Shown here in pieces: positions 42,788 through 50,857 of a stretch of 64,000 nt of DNA; positions within the stretch are counted from its first letter, which is position 1, and every line of letters starts with the position of its first letter. This stretch comes from VRUE01 sp963780815 (GTDB taxonomy: Bacteria > Actinomycetota > Thermoleophilia > Solirubrobacterales > 70-9). The notes beneath the pieces are model-generated. The model was given only the letters and a program-made list of their open reading frames with translations. It was not told the origin of the DNA and did not search any database. A program made the position numbers and the translations under genes. The stretch lies in assembly GCA_963780815.1 (NCBI GenBank), contig CAWADG010000013.1:1-64000 (forward strand), in the 5' to 3' direction.

Positions 42788-44143
42788 CTAGCGCAGCTTG
42801 AGGACGATCGACTTCGACTTCGAGACGGAGATGCCGGAGGTCGGCTTGAAGGTCGCCTTCACCTTCACCTTGGCGCTGCCGGACCTGTCGAGCAGGGCAC
42901 CGGCGTTGCCGGTGGACGCGATCTTGATCTTCAGCGCCTTCGCCTTCTTCGCCTTCTTCTTGACCTTGGCGACGCCCTTGCCGGCGATCGTCAGGCTGCC
43001 GCCGCCCGGGACCTTGACCTTGAGCGTCGCCGTGCCCTTGGCCGTGTCGAGTTGAACTCCGCCGAACTTCAGCTTCGGCTTCGTCACCTTTACCTTCCCC
43101 ACCTGGGTGACGGTGCCGCCCTGGGGAGTCTTCGCGGTGAGGGTCACTTCGTAGGTCTTGGGCTTGATCCCCTTGGGCAGGGAGACAGTCACCTTGCCGG
43201 TCCCGGTCGGGGACAGATGGGTGCTGGGATTGGGCGTGCCGGGCGTGAAACTGCTGGGCGCGAGCTTGGCCTTGCCGCCTTTCGCCGTCGTCGTCGCGCT
43301 CAGGGCGAAGGTCGGCACGGTCGCGCCGGTGCCGGCGAACTTGAGCGGGAAGGCGAGCTGGGTGCTGCCGCCGACGAACGCCTTCGCCGGCTTCGTGGGG
43401 GCCGCGATCCGCAGGTCTGAGGTGCCGGCCTGCACCTGTGGGGCGCCACCAAAGCAGACGGCTTCGCTTTCCTGGATGCTGGTTGTGCCTTCGAACCTCA
43501 CGCAGTGGACGGGCCGGGTCGCCGGCTGTTCGCTGGAGACGACGCGGAAGCCCTCGGCGATGGCAGTTGCGAAAGGCCCCGGGAATGGGCCACCGTCCGC
43601 CGCGGTCGGAAGGCCGAAGTCGGCGTCCACCGACCATTCCGTGGCCTGACCTTTGACTTCCTGAGAGGGCGACGAGAGGTAGCCGATGCCCTGCAGGCCG
43701 CTCGGTGGCCAGATAGCGCCGAACATTTTTTCGATTTCTTCGGCCAATTTTTTTTCTTCCGGGGATTCGGCTTCTTTAAGCGTTTTCTGCAACGTCACGG
43801 AGGCGGCGGCCATCTCGGGTGGGATTTCGTCGTTGCGGGTGAAGACGAGCGGGGCACCTCCGCCGATCGGCACGGCGGTGAAGCTCGCCGGCGGCACCGA
43901 CCCCGGCGGCACCGCGATCCCGATCAGATATTGGAGCGTTTCGTCTTCTTCGTTCGGGCCGCAGAATTCGCTTCCGCCGACGGTGCAGAAGATGAAGTGC
44001 ACCCGAACCGAGCCGATCCCCGCCGGCTGGCTGACCGCCAGGCTCCCCGGTTTGACGAAGGCGCAGCCGGCGACCACGAGCGCGACGGCGCCTACGGCGA
44101 TCAGAGCGAGCACAGGCTTGGCGAAGCGACGGGCGCGAATCAT
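42788..44143 (-). CDS. Lipoprotein with the lysine-rich C-terminal beta module
   Basis: 451 residues. The signal peptide ends in a lipobox (ALVVAGC, Cys about 27), so the protein should be lipid-anchored. The middle contains a beta domain. The C-terminal part includes strand-rich GTATLKVKVPGGGSLTIAGK and GSAKVKVKATFKPTSGISVS before a final KSIVLKLR. The same module (KGxAxLxV...GKAKVKVxxTFTPT...KSIxLxL) ends both propeller proteins at 59651 and 61194. Function unknown; likely a surface protein. Confidence 0.78.
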   Translation of the reverse strand: MIRARRFAKPVLALIAVGAVALVVAGCAFVKPGSLAVSQPAGIGSVRVHFIFCTVGGSEFCGPNEEDETLQYLIGIAVPPGSVPPASFTAVPIGGGAPLVFTRNDEIPPEMAAASVTLQKTLKEAESPEEKKLAEEIEKMFGAIWPPSGLQGIGYLSSPSQEVKGQATEWSVDADFGLPTAADGGPFPGPFATAIAEGFRVVSSEQPATRPVHCVRFEGTTSIQESEAVCFGGAPQVQAGTSDLRIAAPTKPAKAFVGGSTQLAFPLKFAGTGATVPTFALSATTTAKGGKAKLAPSSFTPGTPNPSTHLSPTGTGKVTVSLPKGIKPKTYEVTLTAKTPQGGTVTQVGKVKVTKPKLKFGGVQLDTAKGTATLKVKVPGGGSLTIAGKGVAKVKKKAKKAKALKIKIASTGNAGALLDRSGSAKVKVKATFKPTSGISVSKSKSIVLKLR

Positions 44144-44229
44144 GAGACCCCCCCTGAAGTTGGACGACAGGCGGAGTTTATCCGCGCCTGCGGCCGGCTC
44201 TGCAAATCGGGCGCCCGGATCAATCGGCT

Positions 44230-44513
44230 CTAGGAGCCCCCTCCTAACCAGAGACCCAAGACCAACGCGAGCGCATCGTCTACAGCTCGAAGCTCATCGC
44301 CATCAAGACGCCCGGCGGGATGGCCGAGGCGCTGCTGGTCGACCACCGTGGTCTGCTCTACGAGGACTCGGGTTTCGATGCTCAACGCCATGAATTCATC
44401 CGCCTGGACTCTGGAGCGAGTTCCGCCATCTGCTTGCGGACAATCCGCATCTTGGCTCGATCCGCTTCGTCGGCTGCCAAGCGCACGACCTCCTCGGCGA
44501 TCGACGAACGCAT
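44230..44513 (-). pseudogene. MazEF toxin-antitoxin relic
   Basis: From the ATG at 44513 a 43-residue frame reads RSSIAEEVVRLAADEADRAK then MRIVRKQMAEL, typical of a type II antitoxin. Its end (TGA at 44384-44382) runs into another frame giving ETRVLVEQTTVVDQQRLGH and PAGRLDGDELRAVDDALALV, the last 50 residues of a MazF-type toxin. The toxin's N-terminal two thirds, with its active site, is missing. So the pair is a deletion product and probably inert. No ribosome binding site was checked as convincing. The flanks up to 44615 hold nothing else. Confidence 0.6.
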
Positions 44514-44615
44514 TCTTATTCCGCCAAAGCCGGCCCTGCTCGTCGGTCCATTCGGAAACGAATACCGTCGCCGTGGCGTTCACCTCTGCCCTGGCTCATC
44601 GCATTGAATTCTCAG

Positions 44616-44999
44616 TTAGGACGATTCGGCCGCAGGTAGGAGCTGTCTTAGTTCTTCCTTGTTGAGATGGCCGGTTTTCAAGAGTTCCATGCCGCATTCG
44701 CGCATGCTCTTCTTCGCAGTCTTTTCGACCATCGGGTTTTCCAAGACTGCCGAGGTCCCTTCCGCAGCTCCGTTCGGTGAGTCATAGAGCCTTTCGATCT
44801 GTTCGTTATCGAGCGCGGCCCTCGTGCGTCGCACCGTGCAATCAGTCAACGACTGCGGTATCCCTTCTTCTTCAAGCCCGCTCTTGAGCTTTTCGGTCAA
44901 TTCAGCCTTGTCGCCCCCGCTCCGTCCGTTGTTGAGAGCGCCGACGAGAACAACGACCGCAAGAAGCCCAACCGCGCCAATAGCGATAGCCCACCGCAT
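44616..44999 (-). CDS. Membrane-anchored protein of unknown function
   Basis: 127 residues. One N-terminal helix (WAIAIGAVGLLAVVVLVGAL) anchors a soluble helical domain outside the membrane, rich in Glu/Lys with two cysteines (TDCTVRR and MRECGME) that could pair. The pattern NNGRSGGDKAELTEKLKSGL, then GIPQSLTDCTV, is like small actinobacterial DUF-type proteins whose soluble part ends in a conserved Cys. Function unknown. Confidence 0.62.
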   Translation of the reverse strand: MRWAIAIGAVGLLAVVVLVGALNNGRSGGDKAELTEKLKSGLEEEGIPQSLTDCTVRRTRAALDNEQIERLYDSPNGAAEGTSAVLENPMVEKTAKKSMRECGMELLKTGHLNKEELRQLLPAAESS

Positions 45000-45186
45000 C
45001 GGCGCGAAAGAGTAGTGCCCTCATCGGCCCGTCATCCGTTCGGCCATCACGCGGCCTAGCTCCGGTCTTCTGCTCGCCTTTCTCGGGTTTGGGATCGATA
45101 TCTCAAATTTCTCCATATCGAGCGGCGCGGGTGAACTTTCCGCGAAAGGGCTTCGACGAATTGGGGACCCCCCTTAGACTCTCCGC

Positions 45187-45597
45187 GTGGCAAGGGGAGT
45201 GGCAGCCGCGTTGTTGCTCGGGGCATTGCTTTCGAGCGCCTCCGCTCGGGCGGACGAATCCGCCGAAGTTCCTGCCTCCGTCGAATCGACTCCAATAGCT
45301 GGAGCCCATGTGCTCGGAGGACACGTCTTTACTTTCCACGTTGACGTCTCCCCTTGTCGTGGGCCTGGCTTGCGCCTCGATCACGTCAGATTGGTCGAAA
45401 GGCCCGAGGATGCCCACCATCACCTGAAAGCAGCAATCGTTACCGCCTACCTGCTCCATCCGGAACACGTTGAACGCAGGTCTTGCGTGAAGGTTCGCCG
45501 GATAAGGAAAGTCCGGATACGGACCAAGCGACCGGCCGCTGACCTCGTCTTCTTCGACGGCAGCGTTTCGCCCCCGCGTCGCATCTATCCGCGCTAA
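45187..45597 (+). CDS. Small secreted protein of unknown function
   Basis: 136 residues from a GTG. The signal peptide is GVAAALLLGALLSSASARAD. The mature part holds HVLGGHVFTFHVDVSPC, GPGLRLDHVRLVERPEDAHH and AAIVTAYLLHPEHVERRSCV, with a His-rich pattern and two cysteines, then a basic tail RKVRIRTKRPAADLVFFDG. The His clusters might bind metal, which is speculation. It is divergent from the anchored protein at 44616. Confidence 0.55.
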   Translation: MARGVAAALLLGALLSSASARADESAEVPASVESTPIAGAHVLGGHVFTFHVDVSPCRGPGLRLDHVRLVERPEDAHHHLKAAIVTAYLLHPEHVERRSCVKVRRIRKVRIRTKRPAADLVFFDGSVSPPRRIYPR

Positions 45598-45663
45598 ATT
45601 CGCTTCCTCTGGCCCCTCGCGAGCGCCGCGAACGCTATTCGGGGAATCTCCATCAGGGCGAAC

Positions 45664-45684
45664 TTGGTACCACGTTGGTGCCAC
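45664..45684 (+). repeat. Tandem tRNA-scar motif beside tRNA-Pro
   Basis: TTGGTACC, AC, then GTTGGTGCCAC: two near-copies of TTGGTRCC. It lies 51 bases past the 3' end of tRNA-Pro, with a small stem-loop (TCCCGC and GCGGGA, about 45709-45727) between. Same arrangement as at the tRNA-Asp, -Met and -His ends. Confidence 0.55.
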
Positions 45685-45735
45685 GGCGGCGGTCGGTGTC
45701 GCCGCTGTCCCGCTTGCGATGCGGGATACCTCCAA

Positions 45736-45809
45736 TCGGGGCGCCCGGATTTGAACCGGGGACCTCGGCCACCCAAAGGCCGCGCGCTACCAGGCTGCGC
45801 CACGCCCCG
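45736..45809 (-). tRNA. tRNA-Pro (TGG)
   Basis: Cloverleaf on the minus strand: acceptor CGGGGCG with CGCCCCG, D-arm GCGCAGCCTGGTAGCGC, anticodon arm CGGCCTTTGGGTGGCCG with TGG anticodon, T-arm CCGGTTCAAATCCGG, discriminator A. No CCA encoded. Solitary and intact. Confidence 0.93.
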
Positions 45810-45836
45810 AGGCGCCCAGTCTAGAGCGGCCGGCCG

Positions 45837-46112
45837 CTAGCCCTGCAGGCGCTCGGTCTCGCGCCGGATCTCGTCCTCGGTGATCGGCTTGCGACGGTAG
45901 ACGTCCCAGGCATTCGCGGCGACGCCGATGCCCCAGCCGACGATCGGGAAGATCGGCCAGAAGACGCCGGCCCCGGTGACCGCCCAGATCACGATCAGCA
46001 TCGCGTTGACCGCGATGTAGATGAAGACGTGGGTGCTGAAGTCTCGCTTCTTTTTCAGCTGCGTGATCGCCTGCTTGCGCAGTTCCTCATCGGTCCTGGG
46101 CGCCGCATCCAC
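45837..46112 (-). CDS. 2TM domain protein
   Basis: 91 residues. A charged N-terminal helix (RTDEELRKQAITQLKKKRDF) leads into two membrane helices (HVFIYIAVNAMLIVIWAVTG and WPIFPIVGWGIGVAANAWDV), then RRKPITEDEIRRETERL. This is the 2TM domain layout (Pfam PF13239), found N-terminal to histidine kinases and alone in many bacteria. It probably forms oligomers in the inner membrane. Divergent from the DUF1015 gene. Confidence 0.85.
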   Translation of the reverse strand: MDAAPRTDEELRKQAITQLKKKRDFSTHVFIYIAVNAMLIVIWAVTGAGVFWPIFPIVGWGIGVAANAWDVYRRKPITEDEIRRETERLQG

Positions 46113-46159
46113 CAGCCCGTTCTATCAGTCCCGCGCACAACCGCTAGCTTTCCGGCCCG

Positions 46160-47449
46160 ATGGCCGACGTCCGACCAATCTTCGCGACCCACTACGACCT
46201 CGACGTCGTCGGGCAGCTCGACGACGTCGCCGCGCCGCCCTACGACGTAATCGACACCGAGCAGCGGGCGGCGCTGCTCGCGCGCTCGCCCTACAACGCG
46301 GTCGCGATCGACCTGCCGAAACCGTACGGCGAGTCGGGCCCGACCGAGACCGGCGACGACCCCTACGAGCGGGCGGCCCGGACCATGGACGAGTGGCGCG
46401 ACGCCGGGGCGCTCGTCACCGACTCCGAGCCGTCGATCTGGGCGATGACGCAGGACTACACCGGGCCCGACGGCGAGGCGCGCACCCGCCACGGGATCCT
46501 CGCCCGGGTCAGGGTCGAGGACTTCGAGGCAGGTCAGGTCCTCCCGCACGAGCGGACCCTGCCGGGCCCGAAGAAGGACCGGCTCGACCTCACCCGCGCC
46601 ACCCGCCACAACCTCTCGGCGATCTTCTCGCTCGCCACCTCCGACCCCTGGCCGCTGGTCGCCCCCGCGATCGACGGGCAGGAGCCCTGGGGAACGGCGA
46701 CCGACGAATCCGGCGCCGTCACGAAGGTCTGGAAGGTGGACGACCCCGAGGTCCACGCCGCCGTCCACGAGCTCCTCACCGGCGCCCGGCTGCTGATCGC
46801 CGACGGCCACCATCGCTATGAGACCGCGCTCGCCTACCGCGACGAGATCGGCGGCGAGGGCAACCACAACTACACGCTGATGGCGCTGACCGGGCTCGAC
46901 GACCCCGGTCTCACCGTCTTCCCGACCCACCGCCTCCTGTCGGGGCTCGCCGAGGACCCCGAGCGCCAGCAGGCCCTCGGCAACGGCCTGCGCGAGCTGT
47001 TCGACGTCACCGAGGTGCCGACCGAGGAGCTCGACCCGCTGGGCGAGGAGGGCGTCGGCGTATTCGGCCTCTACGACTCCCATCACGGCCGCGGCTTCCG
47101 CCTGCGGCTGAAGGACTCGGCGATCGCCGCCCTCGACGAAGAGCTTGCCGGAAAGCCCGAGGCATACCGTCGCCTCGACGCGGCGATCCTCGAGACCCTG
47201 GTCCTGCGCGGGATCGCCGGGATGAGCGAGGAGGACATTCTCGCCAAGCGCGGGATCGGCTACGCGAAGAGCGTCGAGGACTCCCTCGCCCTGATCGAAA
47301 ATGGAACCTACGACGTCGCCTTCATCCTCCGGCCGATCCCCGTCGACCAGGTCCGCGCGATCTGCGAAAGCGACGAGAACATGCCGCCGAAGTCGACCTA
47401 CTTCTTCCCCAAGGTGATGAGCGGGCTGGTCTTCAACCAGGTCGGGTAG
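46160..47449 (+). CDS. DUF1015 family protein
   Basis: 429 residues, typical length. Hallmarks: DVRPIFATHYD, VAAPPYDVIDTEQRAALLAR, SPYNAVAIDLPKP, RTRHGILARVRVEDFEAGQV, LPHERTLPGPKKDRLDLTRA and LIADGHHRYETALAYRDEIG. The family, related to ParB/sulfiredoxin nucleotide-binding folds by recollection, is conserved but of uncertain enzymatic role; homologues sit near phosphoglycerate dehydrogenase or serine genes. It is read from an ATG at 46160 and ends two bases before the convergent TIG/PASTA gene. Confidence 0.9.
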   Translation: MADVRPIFATHYDLDVVGQLDDVAAPPYDVIDTEQRAALLARSPYNAVAIDLPKPYGESGPTETGDDPYERAARTMDEWRDAGALVTDSEPSIWAMTQDYTGPDGEARTRHGILARVRVEDFEAGQVLPHERTLPGPKKDRLDLTRATRHNLSAIFSLATSDPWPLVAPAIDGQEPWGTATDESGAVTKVWKVDDPEVHAAVHELLTGARLLIADGHHRYETALAYRDEIGGEGNHNYTLMALTGLDDPGLTVFPTHRLLSGLAEDPERQQALGNGLRELFDVTEVPTEELDPLGEEGVGVFGLYDSHHGRGFRLRLKDSAIAALDEELAGKPEAYRRLDAAILETLVLRGIAGMSEEDILAKRGIGYAKSVEDSLALIENGTYDVAFILRPIPVDQVRAICESDENMPPKSTYFFPKVMSGLVFNQVG

Positions 47450-48436
47450 CTACCCGAGGGTCACCTTCACCTTGCCGCCGGGCGAGAGCTTCTTGCCCGG
47501 CTTCGGGCTCTGCTTGGTGATCTTCGAGTCGGGCGACTGATCGCCCTTGACCTTGCCGAGCTTGCATTCGGCCTTCTTCAGCTTCTTGCCGGCAGCCTTC
47601 TTCTTCTTCCCCTTCAGCTTGGGGACGACGCAGGCGCCGGCCCTGAACATGGCCGCGCTCGTCGCGGTCCCGGCGATGGTGGTGACGCTCACCGCGACGC
47701 TGGCACGAGCCGGAAGTTGAGGCGCCACCGCGGTGATCTGGGCTTCGGAGTCGACGCTGAAGCTCTTTGCAGGAGTGGTGCCGAAAGTGACCGCGCTGAC
47801 CCCCGCGAAGTCGGAGCCGCTGATCTTGACCGAGGCTCCGCCCTTGAATGACCCCTTGGCGGGACTGATCCCGGTCACCGTCGGACGTGGCTGCACGTCG
47901 GCGTTGAAGCCGATCTCGGCGTTCAGTTGTTCGGGTGGAAAGGGCACCGGCCCTTCCGGGATGGCCGGGGACCAGCTGATAAGCGCGCCGCCGTTTTCTT
48001 TGATGAACCCGATTTCCGCTTTGGGTTCGATGTCGATGCCGACGGTCTGCCCCGCTTTGATCGGCAGTGCGGTCGGGAAGGTTTCGACGCCTTCGCCGGC
48101 CGGGGCGCCGGGAGCGCTGGACGCGGTAGCCGTGTATGCGTTACCCCCGGTCGGCGTCAGCACGCGCAGCTTGAACTGGCGCCCTGGCGACCCCTGGATG
48201 ACGCGCCACCGGACGACCGCCCCGTCGACCGGCGATGTCGCCATGGCGCCGGCCTCAGGCAGGGTCGCCATCAGCCCTGTACAGGTGTGTTCGCTACTAC
48301 AGACCATCGGTGCGAACGCAGCCGTCAGCGGACTGCCCACCGTCACCGATGAGGCCTGAGCGACGCCGACGGCGCCGAGCGCCGTGCCGGCTGTCGCGAG
48401 CAGTGACAGGAACACAAGCCGGAGACGACGAGACAT
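47450..48436 (-). CDS. Secreted IPT/TIG plus PASTA domain protein
   Basis: 328 residues. Signal peptide LRLVFLSLLATAGTALGAVG. The middle reads as a beta-sandwich (AVVRWRVIQGSPGRQFKLRV). An IPT/TIG domain follows at about 190-265 (PTVTGISPAKGSFKGGASVK, ISGSDFAGVSAVTFGTTPAK). The C-terminal PASTA domain (about 270-328) reads VPKLKGKKKKAAGKKLKKAE, KITKQSPKPGKKLSPGGKVK. PASTA domains bind cell-wall muropeptides in kinases; here the domain is alone, on a secreted protein. Very Lys-rich. A wall-associated role is inferred. Confidence 0.82.
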   Translation of the reverse strand: MSRRLRLVFLSLLATAGTALGAVGVAQASSVTVGSPLTAAFAPMVCSSEHTCTGLMATLPEAGAMATSPVDGAVVRWRVIQGSPGRQFKLRVLTPTGGNAYTATASSAPGAPAGEGVETFPTALPIKAGQTVGIDIEPKAEIGFIKENGGALISWSPAIPEGPVPFPPEQLNAEIGFNADVQPRPTVTGISPAKGSFKGGASVKISGSDFAGVSAVTFGTTPAKSFSVDSEAQITAVAPQLPARASVAVSVTTIAGTATSAAMFRAGACVVPKLKGKKKKAAGKKLKKAECKLGKVKGDQSPDSKITKQSPKPGKKLSPGGKVKVTLG

Positions 48437-48463
48437 CGGCCTGATCCTAACCCCCTGCGTAGG

Positions 48464-49042
48464 ATGAGTCACCCGATGGTCAAGATCTACACCCGCAAGG
48501 GTGACGACGGCACGACCTCGCTCTGGTACGGAGGCCGGGTCCCCAAGCATCACGGCCGCACCGAGGCCTACGGCGCCCTCGACGAGGCCTGCTCCCAGCT
48601 CGGCGTCGCCCGCGCTCTCTGCGGGCCCGACCAGGCCGACCTCGCTGCCGACGTCCTCCGGCTCCAGGACGACCTCTTCGTCGCCGGCGCCGAGCTGGCG
48701 ACCGCGCCCGAGGCGGCGGATCGCCTCGAAGACGGGATCAGCCGCACGACCGAGGGGATGGTCGCCGAGCTCGAGGAGCGGATCGACCACTACATGGGCC
48801 GGGTCGAGCTGCCGCCGCAGTTCGTGATCCCCGGCGGCAACCAGCTCTCGGCCCAGCTCGACGTCGCGCGGACGACGATCCGCCGCGCCGAGCGGCGGCT
48901 GAGCGCCCTCAACGAGGCCGGCGAGCTGGCCGGGGAGACCGTCGTCCACTTCGTCAACCGCGCCTCCGATTACGCCTACGCCCTCGCCCGCTTCGCCGAC
49001 GTCCCCGAGCCGGCGCTGTTCGAGGGACGGCGCCGGTCCTAG
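48464..49042 (+). CDS. pduO: PduO-type cob(I)alamin adenosyltransferase
   Basis: 192 residues. Key motifs: VKIYTRKGDDGTTSLWYGGR (ATP-binding N-terminus), TEAYGALDEACSQLGVAR, LQDDLFVAGAELAT, and the C-terminal GGNQLSAQLDVARTTIRRAE with RRLSALN. The enzyme transfers the adenosyl group of ATP to cob(I)alamin to make coenzyme B12. The chosen ATG is at 48464; MVKIYT at 48476 is also possible. It starts the run of genes with OsmC and SDR. Confidence 0.93.
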   Translation: MSHPMVKIYTRKGDDGTTSLWYGGRVPKHHGRTEAYGALDEACSQLGVARALCGPDQADLAADVLRLQDDLFVAGAELATAPEAADRLEDGISRTTEGMVAELEERIDHYMGRVELPPQFVIPGGNQLSAQLDVARTTIRRAERRLSALNEAGELAGETVVHFVNRASDYAYALARFADVPEPALFEGRRRS

Positions 49043-49046
49043 CCGC

Positions 49047-49448
49047 ATGAGGGTCGTCGCCCGGCGCCGCGAGGGCTTTGCCCACGATGTCGACATCGAA
49101 GGCGGCAAGCACCGGCTCCTGATCGACGAGCCGGTCGAGGCAGGCGGCGAGGACGCCGGCCCCGCCCCCACTCGCCTTGTCGCCGCCGGGCTCGCCGGCT
49201 GCGTCGCGATCACGATGGAGATGTATGCCGAGCGCAAGGGCTGGGAGCTGGGCCAGGTCGAGGTGACGGTCGACGTCGAGTACGACCACTTCGCTCCGCG
49301 ATCGTTCGCGGTCATGATCCAGATTCCGGCCGAGCTCGACGATGAGCAGCGCGAGGCGCTGCTGAAGGTGGCCCGCAAGTGCCCGGTCCACCGCGTGCTC
49401 TCCCACGGCTGCCAGGTCACCGTCTCCTATCGGGTCGAGGAAGGTTGA
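49047..49448 (+). CDS. OsmC family peroxide-detoxifying protein
   Basis: 133 residues. The two catalytic cysteines sit in AGLAGCVAITMEMYAERKGW and ARKCPVHRVLSHG. The N-terminal strand pair is REGFAHDVDIEGGKHRLLID. OsmC/Ohr proteins reduce organic hydroperoxides with thiol electrons. The ATG follows the pduO stop by four bases and its own stop overlaps the SDR start by one base, so the three are one operon. Confidence 0.9.
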   Translation: MRVVARRREGFAHDVDIEGGKHRLLIDEPVEAGGEDAGPAPTRLVAAGLAGCVAITMEMYAERKGWELGQVEVTVDVEYDHFAPRSFAVMIQIPAELDDEQREALLKVARKCPVHRVLSHGCQVTVSYRVEEG

Positions 49449-50260
49449 TGGACCTCGGCCTCGCCGGCCGGGCCTGCGTGGTCACCGGCGCCTCTCGCGG
49501 CATCGGCCGCGAGACGGCGCGCCAGCTCTGCGCCGAGGGAGCCGCGGTTCTGCTCGTCGCGCGCAGCGCCGACGCGCTGAGCAATGCGGCCGACGCCGCG
49601 AGCGCGGCGGGCGCCGGTGCCGGCGGCCGGGCCGAGGCGCTCGCGCTCGACGTCACCGGCGAGGACGCCGGCGACCGGATGCTCGCGGCCGCGATCGAGC
49701 GTTTCGGTGAGCTCGACGTCCTGGTCAACAACGCCGGCGCCGCCCGCTGGCGCGACCTCGACGACGTCCCCGACGAGGACTGGCGGGCCCAGTACGAGCT
49801 GAACGTGATGGCGCCGCTGCGGGCGATGCGGGCCGCGGCGCCGCGGATGGCGGGACGAAGCTGGGGCCGGATCGTCAACGTCTGCTCGACTGCCGGCAAG
49901 CGCCCCTCCGCGGCGATGCCCGAGTACTCGGTCGCGAAGGCGGCCGAGCTCTCGCTCTCGCGCCTTTTCGCCGACCGCTACGCGCGCAGCGGTGTCCTCG
50001 TCAACGCGATCTGCCCCGGGCCGGTCGAAGCCGAGCTGTGGATGGAGCCCGGCGGTCTGCTCGACCAGTCGCGTGACCTCTCCGGTGCGGCGAGCCGCGA
50101 GGAGGCGCTCGTGGCGGCCGGGTCGAAACGGCCGATCGGCCGCCTTGCCGAGGCGGGCGAGATCGCCTCGGCGATCGTCTTCCTCTGCTCCGAGCGAGCG
50201 TCCTATGTGAGCGGCGCCGCATGGTCGGTCGACGGCGGCACCGTCCAGGTGATCATCTGA
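49448..50260 (+). CDS. Short-chain dehydrogenase/reductase
   Basis: 270 residues. Cofactor motif ACVVTGASRGIGRETARQLC (TGxxxGIG), NNAGAARW, then the catalytic Ser in NVCSTAGKRPSAAMPEYSVA (Ser, Tyr and Lys of the YxxxK as YSVAK) and SGVLVNAICPGPVEAELW. A fatty-acid or steroid alcohol reductase type; substrate unknown. It starts with ATG overlapping the OsmC stop. Confidence 0.92.
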   Translation: MDLGLAGRACVVTGASRGIGRETARQLCAEGAAVLLVARSADALSNAADAASAAGAGAGGRAEALALDVTGEDAGDRMLAAAIERFGELDVLVNNAGAARWRDLDDVPDEDWRAQYELNVMAPLRAMRAAAPRMAGRSWGRIVNVCSTAGKRPSAAMPEYSVAKAAELSLSRLFADRYARSGVLVNAICPGPVEAELWMEPGGLLDQSRDLSGAASREEALVAAGSKRPIGRLAEAGEIASAIVFLCSERASYVSGAAWSVDGGTVQVII

Positions 50261-50274
50261 AGGGCGGCCTGGCA

Positions 50275-50301
50275 CCTTATCCGTCCATATGACGGATAAG
50301 G
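50275..50301. repeat. Palindromic stem-loop with central CATAT
   Basis: Perfect 11-base arms CCTTATCCGTC and GACGGATAAGG around CATAT. It starts 15 bases past the SDR stop. The right arm contains the ATG at 50289 that could start the Nudix gene. It lacks a following run of T, so it is not a standard terminator. A larger relative lies at 53653-53702. Confidence 0.8.
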
Positions 50302-50857
50302 GGCCACCCCCCTTGCCGAGCTGCTGCTCTCGCCCGAGGAGGCGCGGGCGATCGAGGTTCGCGGCGACACCGACGCCGCCGTCCTCCTCCCCCTCTACGG
50401 GTGGCCGGACAAGCCGGGGCTGATCTTCACCGAGCGCCGCGCCGACCTCCGCCGCCACGCCGGCGAGATCTCCTTCCCCGGTGGCCGCAGGGACCCGGCC
50501 GACGCCGACCTGGTCGCGACCGCGCTGCGCGAGGCCGAGGAGGAGATCGCGCTCGCCCGCGGCGCCGTCGAGCTGAGCGGCGCCCTGCCGCCGACAGGGA
50601 CCTTCGTCACCGGCTACAGGATCCATCCGTTCGTCGGCCGCATCCCCGACCCCGCCGAGCTGGACCTCGAGCCGAACCCGGCCGAGGTCGAGACCCTGCT
50701 CACCTTCTCGCTCGAGGTCCTCGAGAGGGGCTACGCGATGCGCCGGCTGATCCGGCGCGGGGTCCCGATCCACACCCCGACCTACGAGGTCGAGGGCCAC
50801 CTGATCTGGGGTGCAACGGCGAGGATCCTCGCCGAGCTCCTCGACCGCCTCGGCTAG
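50289..50857 (+). CDS. Nudix hydrolase of the CoA-pyrophosphatase type
   Basis: The frame from 50300 to the TAG at 50855-50857 gives LLLSPEEARAIEVRGDTDAA, VLLPLYGWPDKPGLIFTERR, the UPF0035 stretch RADLRRHAGEISFPGG, and the Nudix box GRRDPADADLVATALREAEE followed by EIAL. The enzyme hydrolyses coenzyme A or related pyrophosphates with Mg2+. No ATG, GTG or TTG lies in this frame before homology starts; the ATG at 50289 is out of frame past the C-run at 50307-50312. So the start may need a one-base correction. Confidence 0.82.

Noticed and set aside
45103..45735. A 210-codon minus-strand frame opposite the small secreted protein at 45187
   Set aside because: It has no signal peptide or known motif and begins in the tRNA-Pro flank. 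The plus-strand frame has a signal peptide and a good start.
47450..49420. Extending the TIG/PASTA gene to a 656-residue protein
   Set aside because: The extra 328 N-terminal codons are antisense to the cobalamin adenosyltransferase and OsmC genes. The ATG at 48436 gives a proper signal peptide.
50275..50301. Calling the stem-loops at 50275 and 53653 intrinsic terminators
   Set aside because: Neither is followed by a run of T on either strand, and the arms are far longer or more symmetrical than typical terminators here, unlike the clear one at 26245-26269.
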